Assembly (NCBI RefSeq): GCF_035046485.1 | Contig: NC_085136.1 | Coordinates: 295,779,080 to 295,843,079 of the forward strand | DNA from: Aedes albopictus | Lineage: Eukaryota; Arthropoda; Insecta; Diptera; Culicidae | Reading direction: 5' to 3' | Length of the DNA stretch: 64,000 nucleotides | In this document: positions 38,821 through 51,239 of the stretch, in pieces | Position numbering within the stretch: position 1 is the stretch's first letter | Layout of the letters: each line of letters starts with the position of its first letter | Notes under the pieces: generated by a model | What the model was told of the DNA's origin: nothing | What the model saw: only the letters and a program-made list of their open reading frames with translations | The model's database searches: none | Made by a program: the position numbers and the translations under genes

Positions 38821-39720
38821 CCCGAGCAGAAGGGAATAGCAACAGCATAATAAAATATGTTATTTTGACAAAATAACTGAGCAACGTATAGAGTTATTTT
38901 CATGTTATCTGCATAACATATCATGTTATGAACTTGTCTGACATAAGCGGCAAAACAACAAAAATCATAACAAAAAATGTTCCTGGAAGACCAGTTAAAT
39001 AACACGTTTTGTTGTTTTTAATAACAACTTAATAATAGCGAATTTGTAAAATATTTCAATAACAAATTTTGAAATGAATAAGTTATTAATAACAATCAAA
39101 AAACAAAATAAGTTGTAAAATAATATCAAAATCAAAGTGGCCTTGATGCAGTGAACGTGACTACTTTTATGACATTTTTGTCCAAAATATATAGTTTATC
39201 CTGGATCCAGCTGATCAAAAAAAAAAAAATAAAATAAAATAGCTAACACTCTATTGCACTTTCTATATACGCACTCGTATCCAACTGAAACTGAAAAAAA
39301 AAACAAGTATACTTATCAAAATGCTTCTGTTACATTTAGAATGTAATGTCGAAAAGGAGAGGAAGAGAAACTGATGAGAAAATAAAATTTTCCCATCAGT
39401 CCCTCGTGAAATGCTGTGGACAACGTTAATCTTGAATGGTGTAGTTTGATTGCAAAGCTTCTTATTCTTGTGCTAATAATGATCAAATATTTGTACAATC
39501 TCAATGACACAATAATAGCTGAACTTATGCTTAAACAAAACATGTTATTGAAATGTAATTTAAAGAAAATATACCAATAGCACGATCATAACAAAATAAG
39601 ATTGTCCAACAAAACATGTTATGGAACGGTAATACCTCAATAAGCTAATAATAACAAACTAAGATATAAAAACAGGTTTTGTGATTCCATTTTATTATTT
39701 TGATATTCTTCTCTGCTCGG
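38821..39720. mobile_element. 900-bp TA-target element, CCCGAGCAGA ends
   Basis: CCCGAGCAGAAGGGAATAGC at the left and TCTTCTCTGCTCGGG at the right, TA on both sides. AT-rich inside, with repeated AACAAAATATGTTAT-like palindromic phrases. No transposase frame. Confidence 0.85.
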
Positions 39721-40965
39721 GTAGTTTAATGAACTGCAGTGAAATAAGGAGTATTTTACTAGAAACACTTCAACTTCACGTAGAGTTAATCCATCAAGCC
39801 TAAATTTGTACCAGTTATAGCTAACTAGTTGGGAAACTTGCAGTCAAAATTTGATATTTTTTGGGACACTTAATAAGAAGTTACAGCTTGATTGAAATTG
39901 TCTAGCTAATAATTAAAATTTCTATGTTTTTGCAAATTTCCTACTAGCGCCACCTAATGACAGAAACTTCAACCAAATAATAATTCAACTGAAAGTCCTT
40001 GATCTTTTGAACAACTTTGCCGAAGACACCATATTTATAAATAATCAGGATTTTGAAATATGTAAAATTTAAAATTTGTTTTTACTCTAGCGCCGCCTAG
40101 CGGTAGAATTACGAATCATACTGTTCATCATCGAAAAGTTCTTGAGCAGGTGAATAACTTTGCCGAAGACACCAACTCACTAAATATTACATGGAGCTTT
40201 GGTGTCTTCGGCAAAGTTGTTTGCTCGAAAGGACTTACAGATGATGATACGTATGATTCGAAATTCCTACGCTAGGCGGCGCTAGAGTGCAAACGTATTT
40301 CAATTTTTACATATCTCAGGATCATGATTATTTGAATATATTGTGTCTTCGGCAAAGTTGTGTGGTAGATCAAGGGCTTTCATTTGAATTATTGTTTTAT
40401 TCGAGTTTCTACCACTAGGTGGCGCTAGTTGCAAATTTGCATGTTCAGGCAAATTTCAATTATGTGCTAGAAAATTTTCAACAAGCTGTAACTTTTTATT
40501 GTAAGTCTTGACCCAACAACTTTGCCAGAGGTGCTCAGGATCATGAGATAGATGAAATACAAAATTTGCACGATTAGTTGCGTCATCTATGTGGAATTTT
40601 CAAACAACCGGTCCATCATTAGTAAATATTTAGCCCAATAAACAACTTTGCCAAAGACATCAAATTTCTATGTGATCAGGATCTTGATATAAATGTGATC
40701 ATATACTTAATACTTACATGCTCACTAGCGCCACCTATGTGTGAAGTCCCGGATCAAACGGATCAGCATCTGTCAGTCCTTGAGCAACTCAACAACTACT
40801 GCCTCCGGAGCTACCCGATAAAGAAATATCGCTAGTACTAGGTGAACAATCCATTCCCAGTCATTTTAGCAAACTACTGTAGAATCACTTGGCATGATAG
40901 GGCACCTCGCGATGCAGGCGACTTGTTCCGCCAAAGCTCCACTCCACAAAGCATCACATTGCACA

Positions 40966-41775
40966 CACTGAGAGGAAATTACTTTTAAATTTCACTGGAA
41001 AAAGTCAAGTAACTGTTCGAAAATTAATTTTTCAGTAGATTTACATGAATCAAGTGAAACCCGCTTGAAAACATAGTGAAACTCCATAGAAAAGTTTTTG
41101 GAAATTTCGCACTGTATCGTATTATAAATTGTATATGGTTTTCAAGTGGAATTTATTGCAGCAGATAGTATGCAAAATAGAAGCATGTTGTTGTCACACA
41201 TCACTAACGAACCATGCATCAATGTGATAATGGCAATATGTTCTGTGATTTTAGGTGTTTCCTCTTTTTCAAGGAAACCATTTTGGTGGTCTGCGATGGC
41301 ACGGAGACAAACCAAATTTTTAAGTATAGGCCAATCGGAATTAATAATAGCAAAAACTAGAATAATTCTACTAAAAAATTGTTTTGAATTTATATGATTT
41401 GGTAGTGAAAAATGTCACTTAAAGTTTATTGGATTTATTCAGTAGAAAATTTTTACTAACTAATCATTTCGACAATGATTTTTCTTCGTCGACTCTCTCT
41501 TTCGTTAATAACTTGATCAAAACAATCAAAATCATTATTCTTTTTGTTTCTAGAGCAAGGTGTAGTCGTCGTCTTCGCATTTGATTCAAAAAATCTTTGG
41601 AAAACTTAATACACTTTCCGTAATAACACAAAGAGAGGATCGATGAAGAGAAATCGAAAATGTCAGTTAGGCCCTATTGAAGAATCAGTGTCGATTTAGG
41701 TTTTAAATGTTAAGTTGGATGGAAAAAATCTACTTTAGATTTCTAGTAGAATCTAAGTGAATTTTTCGCTCAGTG
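40966..41775. mobile_element. ~810-bp MITE, CACTGAG ends
   Basis: CACTGAGAGGAAATTACTTT at the left and its loose complement AGTGAATTTTTCGCTCAGTG at the right. CAC follows on both sides. AT-rich interior; the 83-codon frame at 41146 has no known domain. Confidence 0.6.
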
Positions 41776-42339
41776 CACCTCGTCATGCTGCTTGCTGTCA
41801 CCGGCGCTTGCTAGGGCAAGGACACCCAAGGGGAATGTCACTAATCTATGTTCACACCCCACGCTAGGAAACTACGGGAAAGTTGAAGGAGTGATACGGG
41901 AGAAATTTCCTGCCGATATCGGGTAGGATATTTTCAACGGCGTTCGCAGTACATATATAGACGCTAAATTGGAAATACCGTCAGCGCTGCACTCTGTTCG
42001 GCTTCAAAACGTTGAGCCGATAAACGAAGAGCGTCCAACATAGCTCTGGTCCTCACAAGTTCCTACCTCATGTTTCCACGGGTCAAGCGATGACTAAGAC
42101 CGCCAGTAAAGAGTTGTGTGCTTAGTTGGTAGTGTATCCTGGGCACTGTTGTTCTTCTGAGTTCAGCTAGATTGTCCCGAGCGTCTGTTCACCGAGGAGG
42201 TACGGCTCAAAGAGCGTCTGTTCTGGCATCCAGTGGCTAAATATGTACCTAAGGTGGCAGCCCCATCACGATGGATAGGGGACCATAGGCCAACCACCCT
42301 TTTGATCCCGAAACCCAAAAACCGTTACAGAAATCGAAA
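41776..42339 (+). other. Probable 5' leader of the LINE fragment
   Basis: GC-richer, non-repetitive sequence directly upstream of the endonuclease frame that begins at about 42372. It is read as that element's 5' UTR by position only. Confidence 0.4.
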
Positions 42340-43835
42340 ATGAAATATTACGAACGGCAACGACTTTTAGCGTGAAACAACGGGCAAAAATTGGAACTTG
42401 TAATGTATTAACCCTAGCCCAGCAGGGTAAACTGACACAACTAGCCAATGAAGCATACCGTATGGAGTTTAAGACCCTGGGTCTGAGTGAAGTCCGTTGG
42501 CCGAACTTTGGAGAACACAGATTGGCATTGGGTCAAATTCTGCCATACTCTGGCCTACGCGGTGAACACGCTCCTCGTTATCGTGGATGTGATTTTCTGC
42601 TCAGCGCTCACGTCCACGCCACACTCATGAAGTGGGAGCCTATTAATGAGAGGATAATTGCAGTCAGATTCAGAGCACGGGTTCGAAACCTTACCATGAT
42701 CCAATGTTACGGGCCAACCGATGCCGCCGAAATGCAAGACAAAGGAAACTTCTTCAGCCAACTGAATGCGGTCGTGTATATGTTTCCGAAAGGTGACATC
42801 TAGATCTCATGTACGACTTCAACGCGAAGGTTGCTTCCGACAATTCGTACTATGAGCACGTCATGGGATGTCATGGTCTCGGAGAAATGAGCGAGAACGG
42901 AGAGCTGTTTGCAGATTTTTGTGGCAACAATGACTTGGTGATTGGGAGTTCGCTCTTTCCCCCCATCGATCAGTGCACAAAGTGACATGGGTTTCTCGTG
43001 ATGGCGTCAAATCGACCACATTTGCATCAACCGTAAATGGAGACGGAGCCTTCCTGATAGGCGGAACAAACGTAGTGCCGATATTGCGCCCGACCATTAT
43101 CTCCTAATCGGCGAGATCCGATTGTGCATTACTAGGATCCATCGATAGGAGGAGAAAATCGGGCGCCACGCGGTTCAACACACACCGTCTGGAAGACGAT
43201 GCAGTGAAAAAGTCCTTTGTCGAGGAACTAGAGAACCGTGCTGCGGACATTCCGGAAGGTGGAAACGTAGAAGATCAATGGAGCGCCATCAAGAACGCCT
43301 TCATCGTCACCAGCGAGAATAATGTGGCTGAGCTACGCACTCGGAGAAAGCAGTGGATCACAGATGACAAGAAGAAGATAGAGGAAGAAGATAGAGGAGC
43401 GACGGAACGCCAAATCTGCGATAAAGCGAGCGAAAACACGAGGAGCCAAAGCCGTAGCCCGTCAGCGCTATTTGGCTCTCGAGAAGGATGTGAAACGCTC
43501 ATGTAGACGGGATACGAGTGCGTGGGCGAACTCCCATTCGTCTCTACTATACGATGTTTCACGTCGCCTTAGCGGAACCAAGATGAATGCTACGATGCCC
43601 GCGAAAGACACGTCTGGACAGTTACTGACCGACCCTGCTGACCAAACGCTGGTTCGAGCACTTTGGAAACCTTTTTATGTGTCGGTCACGCCATCAACAC
43701 CTCAGCATCATCCGCCAAGGGTTCGACGCATTACCCGTTTCAACACAGAAGCTCCATCAGTACAGGAGATAGAAACAGCCATCCGTTGCATGAAATCGAA
43801 CAGGGCTCCAGGGGTCGACCGCATACAGAGCCGGA
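42340..43835 (+). pseudogene. Non-LTR retrotransposon: AP-endonuclease and RT N-terminus
   Basis: 42372-42803 encodes an AP-type endonuclease: AKIGTCNVLTLAQQGKLTQL, LGLSEVRWPN (catalytic E), IQCYGPT. A shifted frame has the DFNAKV motif near 42812. A linker at 43204-43506 and the RT N-terminus at 43472-43835 follow (IETAIRCMKSNRAPGVDRI). The element is cut at about 43835, where unrelated sequence starts. Stops and frameshifts show decay. The clade is not settled. Confidence 0.8.
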
Positions 43836-45319
43836 TTTACAAATGTAAGGGCCCGGGGCCACAGTGTTGTGGGGACCCTCTTTCTAAAGGAATTATTTTT
43901 GCTTATAAAGAATGGAAAAAATCGTGAAAAAATCAAACAAAATGAACTATTGTCGTTGTGGAAGATTTTGAATCATATGTATTACAAAAAATTGCTACCC
44001 ATTCATAAGTAATATTCAGATTTGATTCTAGTGTAAAAACAATGATACAAGAAATTACGTAAAGTATAAAAACATTTTACATTACGTAAAGTAAAAACAT
44101 TTTTTGTAGCGAGTGTGCTGGTGGCATAAATTTTTTAACTCAGACAGAAAGACAGAGAAATTTGAAGAAGAATTTATAGTAGAGATCTTTGAGAATTTTT
44201 GAGTTAATTTATGATGCAATTGCTGGGGTAGTTTTTGCGTAAGCTTTCAAAATTGTTTCTAGCGCAATCCTCAGTTAGAGCAGTTTTTAGCGACCTCCCA
44301 AAAGAATTTTTGACAAAATTCTGAAATCAACTTCTGGTAAAACTTTATGGAAATTTTGTAGAGCTATTAAAAAAAAATAACTTCTAATATATTTACTATA
44401 TTCTAATATAGTTATAATATAGTAACTATTTGTGAAATTTCAGCGATAATCTGTAGTGAGTTCCTGACGGAGCTTCTGACTTCAATTTGCTTCTTTTTGA
44501 TTTTTTGAGAAATTTGAAGAAAATTTTTGGTGGAGATCTAGACGCTTTTTAAGCCGAATGAAAAAAATGAAGAACCTTTTATATTTTTTCATGATCTATT
44601 AATATTTTTCCACAAATTTCTTCTCCAATTTCCTATGTGTTTTGTCAGAAGTTCACCAACATTATATGCCTAATTCAGAAATCAAATCTCTTAAGAACTA
44701 TAAAAATACAGACCGAAACTCTTCGAAATAATCCTTTTATGCGGATTATTTTGAAGAGTTTCGGTATGTATTTCTTGGGCTTGCTAGAGTTTCTCTAGTA
44801 CAGAAATAAACACGAATATTCAGCCGGAACTTTTTGGCTCTCCATTTTACACAGTTTTGGAAATTTTCCAGAACTCAGACGAAGATTTTTACCAGGACCG
44901 TTGTTAAAACATCTTGTGCAATTGCAGAAAACTGATTTATTTATTCAAATGAAATATTGTTATCATGTTTTGAGGAAGTTTCTGTAAGTCACTAGACAGT
45001 TAGCTATAATCTTTTCAATTAGGCCGAAACAAATTTCATTCTCTTTTGTCACTGTGCTCATTGGTTCGTCATAATATCACAAATAATAAATGAATTTGAT
45101 GAAAATGTATGAAAATCTTTAAACTTATCGGATTTGTTGAAAAAAAAAAAATCACGACAACGTAAAATTTATCTTAAAGTTTCAAAATTTCTTGAATAAT
45201 TTATTTGTGACCACATATGTTCACATCATATACATCCTTCCAAAATTTTATTGTTTCACATTTTCGGGAAGTAAGATTTTGTGGGGGCCCGGAGTCAAGG
45301 GGTCTTATAGAGGCGATCC
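43836..45319. other. AT-rich unassigned block
   Basis: Begins ATTTACAAATGTAAGGGCCC and later has GTGGGGGCCCGGAGTC near 45285, perhaps the two ends of one insert. One short inverted repeat lies at 44708-44775 (GACCGAAACTCTTCGAAATA and complement). No coding capacity. Confidence 0.4.
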
Positions 45320-46925
45320 AGGGTGTTTCAGGGGCAATTTGTAGGTACGGCACAGTGCAATTCAAAGCTACCTACTCATAAATTTATGTCCAGACAAATG
45401 GAACAGCCATATCATGAACTAAACACGTTCAACGGGGCTACTAATCTCTAAAGTGAAGCCATTTATAACTGTTGTGTGCCAACCTTTGTCGGCAGAGAAC
45501 AAACTGCACTATCATCGTGTGAACTATTCCGCGTGTCACACGTGCGGTTCAACGGCTTTGACACGGTTTTTTTTTTTTCATTTAGCGGAATAACATGTGC
45601 AGTTGAACTGATTCCACAGAGGGTGCTACTTCCTGTTATAACCGGCTAACGGTTAATCGCACCATAGTCAATTTGAATCACATCAGAAGCGCAGGAGCTC
45701 CCCATTTCGAGTTCCCGGAAGCGGCGATTATGGTGGATGAAGCTTTGCCGCAGAAATCCGCTCTAAGCTATCTGGAGAAATGGCACATCTAACAGCGGCG
45801 GCCGGCGGGCGTGACGGATAACCAGACAGATAGACAGACAGTACAGTGCAGTGTCGTATCTAACAGTATATTTCATTCTCGATTGCCAAGCACGTCGGGC
45901 CGGGCCATATGTTTTGGTTCCCGGAGCTACAAATGCACGTTTATCTCCGGCGAACTGATTGAGAGTTGTGGTGGAACCACGTGCCAGTGCGCATCCACGA
46001 AGGCGCAGGTCAAAACAAACGGCGCTTCGGCCGCCGGTGGTTGGTGCTACCGGGCAGAAGCTGAATTTTCCAGCATCAACAAGTGAAATGTCCTTTCCGG
46101 GGATGGGACTGCTTAGTCTACTGATGGCACGGAACGACCAAAGTTCAGTGTCACGCTTGCTTCCGCCCGGTTCGGATGTGTTGTCTGATCTCGCCTGGAA
46201 TTCGGTTAAACTGGCGTTTTAACAGTTTGGATGGAAACAGTCTGCCTAGCTGAAGGGAATATAAGTGTATCGGTTCTGAATGTAATACGGTTACAACAGG
46301 AAAACCTAATTGTGTGGTCGTGATTGATATATGCGATTGTGCTAACTGTGGAAAACGAAGGCTTACGGAGGATAAACCGGAAAATCTTGGATTACGGAGT
46401 GAACGCGTTGATTGAATTCGGCTATGATGAAGCATGATATCAGCACTCTTATTGGGCTGTCGTTCAGGACATGCAATGAATTTCATTGAAATTTTGTCTC
46501 GTGGAGTTAATGGATAAATTAAACAAGAAGAGTGTATTGTATATACCCCCCCGGAATTTCACAATCTTGTGCCATTTATGATCACATCGAAAGGATGTAT
46601 CCGCGTTCGGTGAAAAGTGTGGAGGTTTATTGCAACATGATCCTTTAATGGAATACCGTGTCAAGAGGATCCTTTCAACGTGTGAATGAGTGCCATCGTG
46701 ATATATTAAATTTCTCATCTGCAAAGTGAATTATATTAACTTCTTGTTTCGTTGATGCTGGGATGGTACAAGTGATGCCAAGTTTGAATGAAGTCATAAA
46801 AATAGCTCATTACATTATTCAACACGGTTTTTAAGCATCCTAGTGGAAGATTATTAGAACATCTCGATAGATTCAGTTAAACTCTTGTAAAGTGCTTCGG
46901 ACTTGTTGCAAACGGTATGCAAAGG
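45320..46925 (+). other. Non-repetitive region ending in a splice-donor match; possible leader exon
   Basis: Mixed, locally GC-rich sequence with no element ends or repeats, unlike its surroundings. It ends GTATGCAAAG|GTGAGT with GT at 46925-46926. Small open frames at 45811-46222 have no domain. This could be a 5' UTR exon of a neighbouring gene, but no TATA box or paired acceptor was found. Confidence 0.3.
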
Positions 46926-47323
46926 TGAGTTTTGATAAAATTAAATCAAACATTTAGATAACGTTTCGGTTGGGTAAAAATGTTTTCAAGGAACTTTTTT
47001 TCTGCCCGACGCCGGAAAAGTGTTCAAGATTTCTTAAAAAATAAAAATGTGAATAATCCTCCAGTTCATTTTTACGGGGGCTTTTGATTCAGTTTGTGTC
47101 GATGTTCTTTCCGACAAACTACACGAAAGTGGCCCTTCACCAATTTTGATCAAGTTTTTGTATAATTTGCTGTTTGAGAAGCAGATGAGTTTTGCTCATG
47201 GCGACTTGACAGTTTCACGAATTAGTTACATGGGTCTCCCCCAGGGTTCATGTCTAAGCCCTTTTCTTTACATTTTTTGTGTCAGAGACCTAGGTGATTA
47301 TCTCATAGAAAATTGCACGTTAA

Positions 47324-47566
47324 GGACAGACTTGTTAGAATCCCAAAATGGTCGCCACAATAGTCGACTTTAGCACCTACTCACGATTTTGAGCGCACAA
47401 ATCTCTTCGTAATAAAACCAGCGCACCTAATCTTTTTATTTTAAGCTCATTACAAGTGAGCAAGAGCAGAATAATATAAATCACAGATGTTTGAAGCTTG
47501 CTTCTTGAGATTTGTGCGTCTGAAGTTCTGAAGCGCTGCTCAAACGGGATTTTAAGACGTTTGTCC
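47324..47566. mobile_element. TTAA-target MITE in the RT catalytic region
   Basis: A 243-bp insert with ends GGACAGACTTGTTAGAATCCC and complement of GGACAAACGTCTTAAAATCCC, bounded by TTAA on both sides. Removing it restores the LINE frame ...ACG TTA AGA CAG... into the RT active-site box. TTAA duplication is the piggyBac superfamily signature. Confidence 0.82.
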
Positions 47567-47789
47567 TTAAGACAGCTTGCGGATGACTGTGTTGTTTCTG
47601 TGACGGGATCAATAGCTGCCGATCTGCAAGGACCACTACAGGATACTTGGGACAATTTGTCTACTTGGGCTCTCAAGCTGGTTATCGAATTCTCTCCGGA
47701 GAAAACTGAGATGGTTGTCTTTTCTAAAAAACACAAACCGGCTAAGTTTCCGCTCCATCTGATGAGTGAGACAATCACTAGTGACGCGA

Positions 47790-50220
47790 TCGCTGGGTAG
47801 TTGTGATGGGGAGCTCAGTCGGGCCGAATTATTTGGTGGGAAAAGCGGAAAAGTGACGCTATCACGGGTAGTTGCGATGAGGCTCTCGGATAGCATTGTC
47901 CGAAGCGGAAACTGAATAAAATTTAATGTACATTTGGTAGCCAACGGTCTATTGCACTAGTTTACAGCATTTTTGAACTCGATAAGCTGATGATCATTTT
48001 TGGTGTAGAATCATGCCCTGAGTTTGAAAACGCGAAGGAAAAAAATTCCAGTAGAGCGGAAATTTTTTCGACTTTTCATACAAGGTTGATGATTTGAAAT
48101 CGATTTTTGTTCTATTTTTAAGCAACGTCGCTCACTTCACACATCTCATTCTCCATAATCAATGCTCCAAATGAGCTGATTTTTTTACTGTAACTCGCCT
48201 ACATATGATATGTCAAATAAACGTTGAGAGAGAATTTTTAGATTGTTTTTTTCTTATTCTAAAAAATACATATCTTCATATATTTTTGGAAATTTGGCTA
48301 AAATTTAAGGAGATCGTCCCTAAAACTCGCCAATATCTTGAATTTCATCAATCTGACGCAAAACCTGCATTCAGATGATCGAATGGTATTGTATTGAGCT
48401 TTTAATTTATGGAAAAAGATTTGAAATTGGCTGAACAAAACGCAAGGTATTTGAATTTTAAAAAATTAAATATTTTTAAAAGTTTTAAACCTTGATATTG
48501 AGCTAAAACTCAAAAACTGCTCTACTTAAAATTTTTTGAAGCACGATTTCGAAATCAGTGCTAAATTGTGCTTCAAAAATTTTGATCGTTGACAGAAGTT
48601 CACGACTTTCGTTTTATTTTGTAAACTTGTGTTGTCTTCGGTGCAGACAATTATTAATGGAGTCAAGGCGGGGGTGTGGTCATCCGACGAGATGGATCTG
48701 GGTGAGATCATTCTGATTTTTTTCTTTATATCCTAGAAAGAGTCGAGGTAATATTGCCAATGGGGACTCATAAAGTCCAGTTATGTTGGAATCCCAGCGT
48801 ACGGTCTCACAATCGAACCGACCGACCGAAACACGTCCCGGGATTTTCGTGAATAATCAAATTAATTTCAAACTATGATTGCGTTCCCGACAACATCTAT
48901 TCACAAACACTGAGTAGTACGGACTAAATATAAACAATAATACACATTTATCATCTGCATAATGGTTCGTCGTCCTCTTACTCATACACATACACTTAAG
49001 CAGTCACTCAACTGACATTTGACTTCGCATCAGCCGGGGGATTACCCGTTCAATATTATTACTTATTCTACCAGGGGGCTGCCACTACACTAATTCAACA
49101 AGTTATATCTACAAATTTATCCTGCAGCTCTTTTTTGACTTGACTTGATATTAAAGCAATGAAAATGTTAGAAGAAAATAATTCAAGCTCTCAATAATTT
49201 AGAAATATCGTACACAAATGGCCAAATTACCTCAACTTCTGATAACAACCATCACACGAGACTACTTTCGTTCGAACACATAATACGTAAATAGCTGTCT
49301 AAGCCTGAAAGTTTATTTTACGCATACTCCAAGTAGAATGTATATAACTCATAGCGACGCATCAAGTTTATTAAATTTTTCTTCAAGTGATATGAATACT
49401 TAATTGAAAATATGTTGCTCATCCAATACTTTGAAAACGACGCAAATACACACATGTGTTTAAAAAAAACATTTCTTGTAGTATGAACACAATTTAACTA
49501 CAGTAATCGCAAGTATGACTCAGTAAGTCGTTCAATATTATCAAGATCGTTATGGCATTACAGTGTACGGAAGATTCAACGTTGTTTTCAAGCATCTTCA
49601 GTTGACTTTCAAGCGGCCAAGTTAGGTGATTTGCGTGAAAAAAAAACAAGTGACAAATATTTAGGGTCAAGTATGTATAGTTCGGTTCTGCACGAGTAAA
49701 ATGAGGCGTTTGCGCGGATGGTTTTGAAGGACGCGGGTGCATTGCTGTGTAGTGAGTATTGTGGAAATATATCGTGTTTTTATTTTATGTTACGATTGAT
49801 CGATGAAATCGGAATTGTGCTTGTTCTACGATTATCGCAACGCGTATTTCCATATAACCAGTGCCAGTGGTGTGGATCATATCACCTACCATAGGTGACT
49901 CCCAGTTTCACACCCTACCTTACCCTACTAACAAATACTGCTTTCCGTGACAACTGTGGGGATGCTGTGGATTCTACGGTTTCTAGTAGCAACGGTTGTC
50001 GAACTAACATCCCTTCCCTTTCCCGATGACCGTAAGGACGTGACCGGCGCCGTTATTAACTTTCAAATGTTGAACTTTCAAATTGTGCACATTGAGAATG
50101 GTTTAGCTAGTCCCATGCTTCCACATTCAATGGTTCTCTGTGCAACTTCGATTGTTCTGATCAATCACGGAGTAGCAACTACGATGTGTACGATTATCTT
50201 TGCTTTGCTTGCTTTGCATC
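47790..50220. other. 2.4-kb block interrupting the LINE
   Basis: Separates RT motif C from the thumb. Similar phrases border it (GATGAGTGAGACAATCACT at the left, GATGGGTAAGACAATCACT at the right), which could be a diverged target duplication or simply overlapping LINE sequence from two copies. 48000-49900 is AT-rich and unrecognised. 49940-50060 (AACTAACATCCCTTCCCTTT, GTGACCGGCGCCGTTATTAA) looks like the 3' end of another retroelement. Confidence 0.45.
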
Positions 50221-51239
50221 AGATGGGTAAGACAATCACTCATAGCATGTCTTCTCAATATCTCGGCGTCTGGTTCGGCTCTAAATGCACCTGGGGGAAG
50301 CGTATTGTGCATCTGATACAAAAGTGCAAAAAGCGAATCAACTTTATTCGGGCATATAGGCGGGGGCAAACAGTTCTTCACAGCTGGTTCAAAGACAAAT
50401 GATTCGACTGGTTTTGGTGTCTACAACGATTTTCATAGCGCCGCCATGCCTAAAAAACCCTGTTCGGTATACGTTGCTGAGCTAGCGGCTATATACTACA
50501 CCTTAGAGTACGTTAGCACTCTTCCACCTGAGCACTACTTCATTTTTACCGACAGTCTAAGCTCTCTGGAAGCTGTTAGGTCAATAAAACTGATGAAGCA
50601 CTCAGCTTACTTCCTGAATGGAATACGCCAAGACTTGAGTGCATTGGGTCCCTTCACATTGCTCAATTTCGGGTAATGAGAAAGCACACTCTCTGGCTAA
50701 GGTGGGTTCCGCTAGCGAAGGCGATATTTACAAGCGTCAAATCGCCTTTGGCGAATTTTTTGCATTGGCCCTTCAGGAGACCTTCATCAGCTGGCAGCAC
50801 AAATGGAGAGATCCTTTTTCCTTTTCTATTATGATTGGTGTTTTTCGGTGACGATTGAAAACTCCTTCTTTATTCTTCTTTACGTTTCAACCTACTTTAT
50901 TAACTTTCGGTCATCTTCAGAACTGTCAAATAACATAATACAAAAAAAAAATCACAATTACAATCATTACAAACATTCAAATTCACATTACAAAACACTT
51001 ACGATTCCGCCGGACGTTCGTTTGTCAAGGCGGTACACTTAATTCTAAATTGCTTGTCTTATGTAATATCGTTATGTCCTCGTCTCTCTTGCTGTCGTCG
51101 TGTTCGTCGTTGTTCGTCTTTAAGCTTGTTAATCAAATTGTTGTAAGTGTTAGTAAACCCGTCTACATCACGCTGTAAGTTAACGGCAGCCAATTAAACG
51201 CCCCATAATAAATTAAAAAGTTTCCATAAATAATTCAAA

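Larger units (their letters stand above)
36207..40800. repeat. Modular ~140-150 bp repeats with an inverted junction at ~40185
   Basis: Repeating modules carry four boxes: TATATCTCAGGATCCTGAT-like, GTCTTCGGCAAAGTTGTT, AAGNACTTACAGATGATG and CACTAGGTGGCGCTAG. Module starts are about 135-155 bp apart (boxes near 36514, 36667, 37032, 37172, 37323, 37455). At about 40185 they invert: ACTTTGCCGAAGACACCA is followed within 25 bp by TGGTGTCTTCGGCAAAGTTG. The region is interrupted by a SINE (36771), a hAT-like element (37872) and a TA-target element (38821). The same boxes build the arms of the foldback at 27263-32309. Confidence 0.78.

Noticed and set aside
45811..46222. Two overlapping open frames of 87-91 codons
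   Set aside because: No recognisable motif; Cys-rich look arises from GC composition. The region may be transcribed, but coding is not supported.
47770..50245. 24-bp target duplication around the 2.4-kb block in the LINE
   Set aside because: The two border phrases differ at several positions and could simply be overlapping LINE sequence from two copies, so no TSD is claimed.
50860..50935. Hammerhead ribozyme in the Penelope 3' region (minus strand CTGAAGATGACCGAAAG)
   Set aside because: The CTGAAGA and CGAAAG words are present, but only about five bases lie between them, too few for a convincing stem II, and no closing stem was found by eye. A covariance-model search would decide.
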